Of a DNA stretch of 64,000 nucleotides, positions 26,565-34,016 are shown in pieces; positions within the stretch are counted from its first letter, which is position 1, and each line of letters opens with the position of its first letter. Location of the stretch: NCBI GenBank assembly GCA_947492905.1, contig CANLOL010000002.1:124001-188000 (forward strand). Reading direction: 5' to 3'. The notes under the pieces were generated by a model. The model was not told the origin of the DNA and made no database searches. It saw only the letters and a program-made list of their open reading frames with translations. The position numbers were made by a program, and so were the translations under genes. This stretch comes from an uncultured Sphingorhabdus sp. Its GTDB lineage: Bacteria > Pseudomonadota > Alphaproteobacteria > Sphingomonadales > Sphingomonadaceae.

Positions 26565-27589
26565 TAGCTTTACCCAAAATTGTTCATTTATTATCGGATT
26601 TATCGGTAGGCGGCGTCACCAATAATTTAAAAATTTTTGATGATGATATATTACAATCCAAATTTGCATCTTCTATTGTGCCGATTAAAACACAATGGAA
26701 GATAGCTCCAATTTATGATGCCGATATAATCATTACGCATTTTTCGCCGAGCTGGGCCAATCTGCCCTTTTTATTCTCGCTGCGCAAACGCAATGCGCAT
26801 GCAAAAATTATCCATGTTGAACATAGCTATTCCCCTGAATGGGAAAAATACAGCGTCCCAGAGCCGCATCGTTTTCACGCTATGCTGAAATTTAGCTATG
26901 CTCTTTTTGATAGGGTGGTTTGTGTGTCCAGAACGCAGTCCAAATGGATTGAGACAATAAAGGCGGCGCATCATAATAAATTGAAAATCATAAACCCTTG
27001 GTCCGATATTGAACCTTTAATGTCGATCGCTGCGCCCAAATTTGGCCAAGATAGGCCATTGGTAATTGGTAGTTTTGGTCGATTGGTGAAAGAAAAAGGG
27101 TTTGAAGATTTAATTCAATCTTTTTTGAAAATGCCAGAGGGAGATGATATCACTTTGTTGATTGGCGGCTATGGCCCCGCAGAGGAATATCTTAAAAATA
27201 TAGCCGGCGATGACCCACGGATAAAATTTTATGGCATGGTGCATAATCCTGCTGAATTTATGAAGCATTGCGATATTATTGCTGTGCCATCTTATTTTGA
27301 GACATTTGGATTGGTAGCGACCGAGGCTAAAGCAGCGGCTAGGCCCGTGTTGGTTAGTCCTGTTGGGGCATTGGTTGAACAAATTGGCAATGCAGGTTTG
27401 GTGATTGATTTCACCAAATATGATCAAGCCGGACGGAGTTTATCGTCCTTAAAATCATGGCCATTGCAAAGAATGTCTTATGAAGCACGACAATCCTGTG
27501 ACAATCTGTCTATGGTGAAGACCAGAGAATGGTCGCAATTATTGCACGAAATATTGATGGAAAATAGTATCGTATCTAAGGCCGCTTAA
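26561..27589 (+). CDS. Glycosyltransferase family 4 (third in operon)
   Basis: The 342-residue GT-B protein begins IVHLLSDLSVGGVTNNLKIFDDDI. Its donor half has LVIGSFGRLVKEKGFEDLIQSFLK, LLIGGYGPAEEYLK, IKFYGMVHNPAEFMKHCDIIAVPSYFETFGLVATEAKAAARPVL with the E-x7-E motif. It completes the set of transferases for a repeat unit. It overlaps the upstream GT2 gene by 4 bp (ATGA). The next 208 bp to the convergent polymerase gene show no gene and no clear terminator. Confidence 0.9.
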   Translation: MIALPKIVHLLSDLSVGGVTNNLKIFDDDILQSKFASSIVPIKTQWKIAPIYDADIIITHFSPSWANLPFLFSLRKRNAHAKIIHVEHSYSPEWEKYSVPEPHRFHAMLKFSYALFDRVVCVSRTQSKWIETIKAAHHNKLKIINPWSDIEPLMSIAAPKFGQDRPLVIGSFGRLVKEKGFEDLIQSFLKMPEGDDITLLIGGYGPAEEYLKNIAGDDPRIKFYGMVHNPAEFMKHCDIIAVPSYFETFGLVATEAKAAARPVLVSPVGALVEQIGNAGLVIDFTKYDQAGRSLSSLKSWPLQRMSYEARQSCDNLSMVKTREWSQLLHEILMENSIVSKAA

Positions 27590-27797
27590 TGGTCGGCTTA
27601 GTGAGGAATTTGCACAGTAATATATAGAATAATCGCAAATATAAGCTCAATTTCAATAGACTGTTATCGCATGATTTGTGGGTATATTCTGCTTATCTAA
27701 ATAGCTATTATTCGCATAAATTTTGTGGATTAATTTCAGCAATTATCACAACCTTATAGCCGCTATCATTGGCATTTGGCCTCAAGGCTTTGGTGCT

Positions 27798-29093
27798 TTA
27801 TGACTTTTGAGCTTCATGGTTATTGGCCTCATGGCCTTCGGGCATTAATCCCTTACCAATAAGGATGAGAGCGGGCCAATAGAGATAGGCTAATATCTCT
27901 AAATTCTCACCAAAACTATAGAGTATCAGCAATGTCACCATAGATAATGCGAGGCGTGATGCACGATATTTATGCGCATTATAGATTAAGAATAAAAAGG
28001 ATATGGCTAGGGGTATAGCGAGCGCAAAAAAGCCGCTTAAGCCTTTTACAAATAATAGCCCATACCAGCTATGATGGCTGCCGATTGGCATATATTCAAC
28101 CAAATGCGGGCCACGCTCTACAACGGCATGGCCAAACCAATAGGCTTCATTCTGCCATCGCTCTACCGCTATTCGGCCAAGCGCTGCGCGGACGCGCGAT
28201 GAATCGGCGCGTGCTCCTGAAAAGCTCTGAATAGCGCTATCAATTAAATTGATAATGTCGACGGCAAACCATCCCAAGAGCAATAAAATAGGCATGGCCA
28301 TAAACCATAGATATGGCCTGTTGATTTGTGATGCCGCAAAAGCAAAGGGCCATATGATGACAAGCGCGACCAAGGCTAAACGTGATTGCGATAAAAGCAT
28401 GATAGCGAGCGAAGCTATCAAACCGATGGTTTTCCATTTCACATCTTTTTCTTCAAGCGCGCATAAAAAATGCACTAAGGCTATCATACCAGCAGCGGGC
28501 GACCATGGGGCAAAAAATTGCCAGCGCGCTGTGCCGACCCCAGGTTCGATTGTATAGAGGGTTGCGGCAAAATATTCGCTGCCAGAGCCGCCCAAAACTT
28601 TGAGCGGTGAAACCCATAATGTTTGCGGTAATCCGACATAAGGGGCGATCAAAAATAGCGGTAATATGATCAGGCTATATTTGCCCAAACGGCATATTGC
28701 GCGGTGAATAAGTTCGCTGCGTATTGGCAGCACTGCGCCAGCCAAAATGAACATAGCCAATAAAGCCCAGCCTTTGGCCCATCCAATAGAAGATTTAATC
28801 GTTGCGCCCGTGCCTAGGCTATAATCGATATGGCCGATCCATAAAATGACTAGAAGCGCGAACATGCCCAAAATCCATAGCCATATGAATATATTGGGGG
28901 CTTTTATGCGTTTTTCTTTGGTCAAGCCAGGAGCGATAAAATATGTTGATATTACAATAGCAGTTAGCGCGACCCCAAGAACGGGGCCGGCTATATATAA
29001 TCCGCCAACCAACCATAAACCCCAAGTGCTTATAATGGCATAGAAAATTATTTGCTCTTGAATATTTTGCGGATGATCCGCTGACGTAACCAT
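27798..29093 (-). CDS. O-antigen ligase/polymerase-like membrane protein (Wzy-type)
   Basis: The 431-residue protein has about 10-12 hydrophobic segments and the loop pattern of the Wzy/WaaL family, with a large periplasmic loop around YWFGHAVVERGPHLVEYMPIGSHHSWYGLLFVKG (the conserved His/Gly-rich stretch). In this context (next to the chain-length and export genes) it is most likely the polymerase that joins repeat units. The only ATG, at 29093, lies 46 bp inside the upstream gene; no internal ATG serves as a better start. It is the last gene of the Wza operon. Confidence 0.83.
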   Translation of the reverse strand: MVTSADHPQNIQEQIIFYAIISTWGLWLVGGLYIAGPVLGVALTAIVISTYFIAPGLTKEKRIKAPNIFIWLWILGMFALLVILWIGHIDYSLGTGATIKSSIGWAKGWALLAMFILAGAVLPIRSELIHRAICRLGKYSLIILPLFLIAPYVGLPQTLWVSPLKVLGGSGSEYFAATLYTIEPGVGTARWQFFAPWSPAAGMIALVHFLCALEEKDVKWKTIGLIASLAIMLLSQSRLALVALVIIWPFAFAASQINRPYLWFMAMPILLLLGWFAVDIINLIDSAIQSFSGARADSSRVRAALGRIAVERWQNEAYWFGHAVVERGPHLVEYMPIGSHHSWYGLLFVKGLSGFFALAIPLAISFLFLIYNAHKYRASRLALSMVTLLILYSFGENLEILAYLYWPALILIGKGLMPEGHEANNHEAQKS

Positions 29094-30475
29094 AATAATG
29101 TCAATCCAATGATAAGGAAAAATGTTGCCGCAAGTGCGCCGGCGATTGCTAGCATTTTTGATGGGCTAGAGGGGCCATTGGGCAGGGAGGGAGCTTCCAA
29201 AACTTGTACCAAAGGATAAGAAGCAAATGGGTCTTGTTTATTGGTGTCTAGGCGCGCCAATGCTGATGAAAATACAGCCTCTGCCACGCGGTGATCACGA
29301 ATAAGATCCGCAAGCTGCGAAGCGCTCGTAACCAGTTCGCTGCGATTGGCGGATAATCTGCTAATATCGCGGCGAATTTCGGACAGGCTAGCATTGATAC
29401 CAGAGCGCTGCGATTCTGCTAATGCCATGCCTTGCATCAAATTGGAGCGCCCAGCGGACACTGTTATATCAACGCTATTGAGGATGGATTTATTACCAAG
29501 GCCCGTGAGCTCGCGCCCGCGTCTAAGCAGGGCATTGCGCAAACTATCGCGTTCATCTTTGCTGACAATTAAAGAACCATGATTATCACCCAAGGTCGCA
29601 GATTTTTCTTCGGCTATGACAGAGGCTTTGGCATATTTATCAGCCAGTCCTTGGAATATTGGATCAGAGCGTAATTTTAGTGCTTTGTTTGCGCCATTAA
29701 CGCCCGTTCCCAATATAGAGGAAAACCGTTGGGTTTCGGCCGCTTTGCTGCGAAGCTTTGTGCGTTCATCGCGCTCTTTTTCTTGCAGGGCATCCAAATT
29801 GGCAATGCGGTTATTGAATTGATCTAAGGATACCAAACCATTTTTCGCTTGAAAGGCGAGCAATTTCTTTTGCGTGGATTGCACTTTTTTCTCTAGCTCT
29901 ACCAAATATTTGGAATCGACAATCTCGCGCTGCGCCGCTTCATCTTTGCGCAAAGATTGTAGCTGAATTAAAAATTGATCTTTAATGGCTGCTGCCCTTT
30001 TTTCGGCTTGCTCGGCGCTACCACCCGATATTTTGACGATAATCAAATTGGTTTGATCGATAAGCTCGATTTTGGGTGCAGGAAACTCATCTGGATCTTC
30101 ACCAATGCTAAGCGCTGCGCTGCGTAAGGTACGATTGGTGCTGAGCAATCTTTTATAATTTTCCGTCGGGCTTAATGTTGCACTCGCAAAAGCGGATGAA
30201 GAAGAGGATTGTGCCTGTCCAATGCTCTCAACATTGAGCGAACCACCAGCACCGCTGCCGGGTAATATTAGCGAAAATTCGCTCTGATATTTCGCTGGAG
30301 TAAAGAGCAAATAGGCTGTGGTTAAAGACCAAATAGCCATTAAAATTAATAGCGAGGTGATAAGATAACGGCGTTCACGCCAGTGCAGATTTTTCCATGA
30401 TAATTTGCGTTGTTTGATAACATCCTTAAAGAATATTACAGCATGATCATAATCTAATTTTTCTATAATCGACAT
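29048..30475 (-). CDS. Polysaccharide co-polymerase/chain-length determinant protein
   Basis: The 475-residue protein has two membrane helices (about 38-58 and 445-465) flanking a long periplasmic alpha-helical domain rich in coiled coil (EKKVQSTQKKLLAFQAKNG and LDALQEKERDERTKLRSKAAETQ). This is the Wzz/KpsE-type architecture without a tyrosine-kinase domain. It would set chain length and link polymerase to exporter. It begins 3 bp after the Wza-like gene and overlaps the polymerase gene by 46 bp. No separate Wzc-like kinase is visible. Confidence 0.88.
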   Translation of the reverse strand: MSIIEKLDYDHAVIFFKDVIKQRKLSWKNLHWRERRYLITSLLILMAIWSLTTAYLLFTPAKYQSEFSLILPGSGAGGSLNVESIGQAQSSSSSAFASATLSPTENYKRLLSTNRTLRSAALSIGEDPDEFPAPKIELIDQTNLIIVKISGGSAEQAEKRAAAIKDQFLIQLQSLRKDEAAQREIVDSKYLVELEKKVQSTQKKLLAFQAKNGLVSLDQFNNRIANLDALQEKERDERTKLRSKAAETQRFSSILGTGVNGANKALKLRSDPIFQGLADKYAKASVIAEEKSATLGDNHGSLIVSKDERDSLRNALLRRGRELTGLGNKSILNSVDITVSAGRSNLMQGMALAESQRSGINASLSEIRRDISRLSANRSELVTSASQLADLIRDHRVAEAVFSSALARLDTNKQDPFASYPLVQVLEAPSLPNGPSSPSKMLAIAGALAATFFLIIGLTLLWLRQRIIRKIFKSK

Positions 30476-30478
30476 GAT

Positions 30479-31657
30479 TTAATCCAAATTATTAAAGAGA
30501 ATGAGGGGCGTAATCGTCTCGCTAAATACGCTCACCACATCGCGCAAATTCATGGCGAGACTGTCGTAACAGGCAATGCCATCGCCGGGCATCAGATAGG
30601 GGTCTTTAGTGTCTCGATCTGAATTTCTGACCAATTTCTCAACCGCGCGAGAGATAACGACCGATTGACCTGTGACGGGATTGCGCGACATTAGAACCAC
30701 TTGCCGCCCAGCATTCATAGACGAACCACCAACGCAATTGGCCGCGACCATGGCTTGTGATAAGCGCGTGCCATATGGCAATTTTGTTGTATCCACATTG
30801 ATTGATGAAGATGCATTATTATTGGCAGGGCGCGATAGATTTGACATATAGACGCGTATGCCCGGCTGAGTGATTGTTGTTGGGCGCACCAATGCTTCTT
30901 GTAAGCAACCAATGGACGGCACGATTACCCTATCGCCAGAGCGCATAGGAATATCCTTAATAGGCTGCCCAGTAATAGCGCCGCGCAAATCAAGCTGTGT
31001 CCATTGATTGCCGCGCACTAGGAATATTGTTCTAATCTCAGCATCAGGACGCACGCCACCCGCAGCGCGCAATGCTGTTGATAGATTACGGCCCGGATTG
31101 GCATCGCCAAATTCAATATTGCTAAAATTCACATTGCGCGTTTCAGGAGATTTATCACCTAATCGGACTTGTCCTTGGGCAAAAACCGCGCCCTTAACCG
31201 CAATATTGACACCATTTAATTCGGCAATGTTGAGCGCAACACCAGAATTTTTGCGGCGAATAAACCCTTTGTTATAGAGCATGGCAGCAACATTATTTTT
31301 TGCCTCTATCGCGCTCTTTCCCGCAACGAATATAGAATGGCCCAATAATGTAATCTCGCCATTATCGGCGACAATATAGGTGCCGCTTAATTGATCTTCA
31401 TCGCCAGCAACATTTATTTTAATGCTGTCACCTGTATTTAATGTATCGGCGCTCGATGATAATATTTCAGGCTCTACAAATTGCAGCCCCTCTATTTCAT
31501 GCGGAGCTTGCGCGGATTGGCAATGCAGATACTTTTCTTTCTCGCCAATAGGTTGCTGCCAAGCATAGAAGCTTCCATGCTCATTTGACGGACGGCGCAT
31601 AGTAGCACAGCCCGATAGCAATGACGTAATAGTAAGCGCGATAATATATTTTTTCAT
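30479..31657 (-). CDS. Polysaccharide export lipoprotein (Wza-type, poly_export/SLBB)
   Basis: The 392-residue protein has a lipoprotein signal peptide ending in LLSGC (C17). A poly-export domain follows (LNTGDSIKINVAGDEDQLSGTYIVADNGEITLLG) and then SLBB-like repeats (AVFAQGQVRLG, GVRPDAEIRTIFLVRG, MRSGDRVIVP). It is the outer-membrane channel for exopolysaccharide. Start 31657 is chosen because AGGA lies 9 bases upstream and it places the signal peptide correctly; ATG 31666 is too close to that site. A perfect sigma-54 promoter lies about 75 bp upstream. Confidence 0.93.
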   Translation of the reverse strand: MKKYIIALTITSLLSGCATMRRPSNEHGSFYAWQQPIGEKEKYLHCQSAQAPHEIEGLQFVEPEILSSSADTLNTGDSIKINVAGDEDQLSGTYIVADNGEITLLGHSIFVAGKSAIEAKNNVAAMLYNKGFIRRKNSGVALNIAELNGVNIAVKGAVFAQGQVRLGDKSPETRNVNFSNIEFGDANPGRNLSTALRAAGGVRPDAEIRTIFLVRGNQWTQLDLRGAITGQPIKDIPMRSGDRVIVPSIGCLQEALVRPTTITQPGIRVYMSNLSRPANNNASSSINVDTTKLPYGTRLSQAMVAANCVGGSSMNAGRQVVLMSRNPVTGQSVVISRAVEKLVRNSDRDTKDPYLMPGDGIACYDSLAMNLRDVVSVFSETITPLILFNNLD

Positions 31658-31730
31658 TATACCCATTCCTAATATGAGAAACTCTCTCATCTAATACGGC
31701 TGCGAAGCCATTTGCATTTTTGGAATTTTA

Positions 31731-31750
31731 ATTTGCAACGGCCGTGCCAA
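31731..31750 (-). promoter_or_regulatory. Consensus sigma-54 promoter of the Wza operon
   Basis: On the minus strand the site reads TTGGCACGGCCGTTGCAAAT, a full match to TTGGCACG-N4-TTGCW. The -24 GG is the complement of 31747-31748 and the -12 GC of 31735-31736, 10 bp apart. The start codon of the Wza-type gene lies about 74 bp downstream. Confidence 0.88.
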
Positions 31751-31810
31751 CTGCATTTTTGGTTCAAAATGGTCGAAAATCAGGATTTTCAGGCAATTTT
31801 TTTTGAAATC

Positions 31811-31869
31811 TTTGCAATTTGCAAATCTTTTTGTTGCATATTGCAATCAAGATTTTTGCATTTTGCAAA
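31811..31869. promoter_or_regulatory. Triple TTGCA-N3-TGCAA enhancer array between divergent sigma-54 promoters
   Basis: Three inverted repeats are centred at 31818, 31840 and 31862: TTTGCAATTTGCAAA, TTGCATATTGCAA and TTTGCATTTTGCAAA. They are spaced exactly 22 bp, about two helical turns. They sit between the outward-facing Wza and H-NOX sigma-54 promoters, at distances typical for NtrC-family activators. Confidence 0.75.
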
Positions 31870-31910
31870 GCGCTTATGGCCAAAATCGCTAAATTTATAG
31901 CATTTTGATA

Positions 31911-31929
31911 TTGGCACGAGCATTGCTTT
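31911..31929 (+). promoter_or_regulatory. Consensus sigma-54 promoter of the H-NOX/NtrC operon
   Basis: TTGGCACGAGCATTGCTTT is a full match to TTGGCACG-N4-TTGCW. GG at 31913-31914 and GC at 31925-31926 are 10 bp apart. The H-NOX ATG is 43 bp downstream with AAGGACAGAGT before it. Confidence 0.9.
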
Positions 31930-31971
31930 ACCATTTTGCATATTATTAAAAATTATAAGTAAGGACAGAGT

Positions 31972-32514
31972 ATGAAGGGTATAATATTTACAGAGCTTGT
32001 TCGCTTTATGGAGCAAGTGAAATCAGCAAAATTTGTTGATGATGTGATAACCGCTGCGCAATTGCCCAATGATGGGGCCTTTACCTCTGTGGGCAATTAT
32101 CCATCGGAATATGCGCTTTCTATGGTTGCCGAGGCTTCGAAAACATCGGGCATTGATGCCGCAGAATTATGCCGCCTCTTTGGACATTATCTCTATAATA
32201 GATTTTTGATCCTCTATCCCGATATTATCGAAGCTTATACCAATGCCGAAGATTTATTGGCGCATGTAGGCAGCCATATTCATGGCGAAGTGCGCATATT
32301 ATATCCCGATGCTCGTCCCCCGCACATTGAGAGCAAGACAAGCGATGAGGGGTTTGAATTAAGCTATCAATCACATCGTCCTATGGCGGCTATTGCCTGC
32401 GGATTGGTGCAGGGTTGTATGGAACATTTTAACGATGAGCGCGAACTCAAATGGCGTTTTTCAGACGGCGGAAAATCAGCAAGCTTCACAATTAAGGATA
32501 AAGCACATGCCTAA
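31972..32514 (+). CDS. H-NOX (haem nitric oxide/oxygen-binding) sensor protein
   Basis: The 180-residue protein is a stand-alone H-NOX domain. It has the proximal haem ligand region SHIHGEVRILYPDARPP (H104 most likely the ligand; P117 the conserved proline 13 residues later) and the YxSxR motif YQSHR (Y132, S134, R136) that binds the haem propionates. The N-terminal MKGIIFTELVRFMEQ is also typical. H-NOX proteins bind NO and sometimes O2 and control a partner kinase or cyclic-di-GMP enzyme. Here the partner gene is an NtrC-type response regulator, overlapping by 8 bp, with no kinase adjacent. It is preceded by a consensus sigma-54 promoter, which suggests self-regulation. Confidence 0.94.
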   Translation: MKGIIFTELVRFMEQVKSAKFVDDVITAAQLPNDGAFTSVGNYPSEYALSMVAEASKTSGIDAAELCRLFGHYLYNRFLILYPDIIEAYTNAEDLLAHVGSHIHGEVRILYPDARPPHIESKTSDEGFELSYQSHRPMAAIACGLVQGCMEHFNDERELKWRFSDGGKSASFTIKDKAHA

Positions 32515-34009
32515 ACCAACCATATTGATAATAGAGGATATTGCATCGCTATCATTGGCTTATGCAGGTGATTTAGAGAGCGCTGGCTTTCAATCCGTCA
32601 TTGTTGACAGCCTTGCAAGTGCCAATGAACAAATCAAAAGCAATAAGCAGGGTTTTGATGCCATATTGTTGGATTTGCAATTGCCCGATGGCAATGGATT
32701 AGATTGGCTGAAAGAGAATGAAGAATTTGTTGCCAATAATGCGATCATTGTGGCCACAGCCGATGGTTCGATAAACCGTGCTATTGATGCTATGCGCCTT
32801 GGGGCTTATGATTTCATGGTAAAGCCGCTTGCGCCTGCTCGTTTGGTTGCTGCGGTGGAAAGCGCTCTAAAAAACAATATTAAATTAGATGATATTGCTC
32901 CTGATATTATTGCACCATCGCATAGAAATGGTTTCGCCGGCTTTGTTGGCAACAGCCCATCTATGCGCAATATTTATAAACAAATAGAGAATATCAGCCG
33001 ATCAAAAGCGACCATATTTATTACAGGTGAGAGCGGCACAGGCAAAGAAGTATGCGCCGATGCAATCCATAGCAGCGGCCCGCGTGCAAAAAAGCCTTTT
33101 GTTGCGATTAACTGTGGTGCGATACCCGAAGATTTGATGGAGTCTGAACTTTTCGGGCATTTGAAAGGGTCTTTTACGGGCGCAATTTCAGACCGCGTTG
33201 GGGCAGTGCAAGCTGCGCATGGAGGTACATTATTTCTGGATGAAATTTGCGAGATGGAGCTTAAACTCCAAGTGAAATTATTGCGCTTCATTCAAACGGG
33301 AACGGTTCAGCGCGTTGGTGCGACCAAAACAGAGAATGTTGATGTTCGTATCATTTGCGCGACCAATCGTGATCCGCAAGCCGAGGTAAGAGCAGGGCGT
33401 TTCAGAGAAGATCTTTATTATCGCCTAGCCGTTGTGCCGATGGAATTACCGCCATTGCGTTCGCGCGGTGATGATATTGTGTTGCTCGCCAATGAATTTT
33501 TGAACCGATATGCCGAAGAAGAGGGCAAGAAATTCTCAACAATGGAACCATCATTGGTGCAAGCATTGCAAATGCACCAATGGCCGGGGAATGTGCGTGA
33601 ATTGCAAAATTTGATGCGCCGAGCTGCGGTTATGTATGATGGCCCTATCTTAGGAACAGAAATATTACCCGAATTTATTCCGCCGCAAGAGATAGAACGG
33701 ATTCAATCAGAGCCATTACAGATTAATCCCGCAAATTTAGAAGCTGCGGCGATGCAGGCTATTGAGTCTGCCAATCAAATGGCAGCACTGACCAATATGG
33801 ATTGGATGGATGGCCGCACTTTGGATCAGATCGAACAAATGGTTGTTGAACAAGCCATCGCCAAATGCGGCGGCAGCGTTACGAAGGCGGCGAAGGTTTT
33901 GGACGTCAGCCCATCGACCCTTTATCGCAAAAGGGAAAAATGGATGGCCGATGAAGAGGCTATGGATGATGCGGCGGATATTGCGCATCTTTCAAAATTA
34001 AGACTCTAA
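32507..34009 (+). CDS. NtrC-family sigma-54 response regulator
   Basis: The 500-residue protein has a receiver domain with D56 (DAILLDLQLPDGNG) and conserved K107. Its AAA+ sigma-54 interaction domain has Walker A GESGTGKE (174-181), GSFTGA (221-226, the GAFTGA loop with Ser in place of Ala) and Walker B TLFLDEI (241-247). A C-terminal Fis-type helix-turn-helix follows (about 457-478, VTKAAKVLDVSPSTLYRKR). Phosphorylated activators of this type drive sigma-54 promoters from distant enhancers; the perfect sigma-54 promoters and the TTGCA repeats upstream are likely targets. Start 32507 (MPKPTILIIED) is used; the longer open frame from 32393 would overlap H-NOX by 122 bp and lacks family similarity. 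It may be the hub of polysaccharide control. Confidence 0.95.
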   Translation: MPKPTILIIEDIASLSLAYAGDLESAGFQSVIVDSLASANEQIKSNKQGFDAILLDLQLPDGNGLDWLKENEEFVANNAIIVATADGSINRAIDAMRLGAYDFMVKPLAPARLVAAVESALKNNIKLDDIAPDIIAPSHRNGFAGFVGNSPSMRNIYKQIENISRSKATIFITGESGTGKEVCADAIHSSGPRAKKPFVAINCGAIPEDLMESELFGHLKGSFTGAISDRVGAVQAAHGGTLFLDEICEMELKLQVKLLRFIQTGTVQRVGATKTENVDVRIICATNRDPQAEVRAGRFREDLYYRLAVVPMELPPLRSRGDDIVLLANEFLNRYAEEEGKKFSTMEPSLVQALQMHQWPGNVRELQNLMRRAAVMYDGPILGTEILPEFIPPQEIERIQSEPLQINPANLEAAAMQAIESANQMAALTNMDWMDGRTLDQIEQMVVEQAIAKCGGSVTKAAKVLDVSPSTLYRKREKWMADEEAMDDAADIAHLSKLRL

Positions 34010-34016
34010 AATATAT

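Noticed and set aside
27590-27797. Possible small RNA or terminator between the GT4 and polymerase genes
   Set aside because: No stable stem with T run and no reading frame with a ribosome binding site was seen.
32393-32506. Longer start for the NtrC-type regulator overlapping H-NOX by 122 bp
   Set aside because: The extra residues have no receiver-domain similarity; MPKPTILIIED at 32507 is the natural start.
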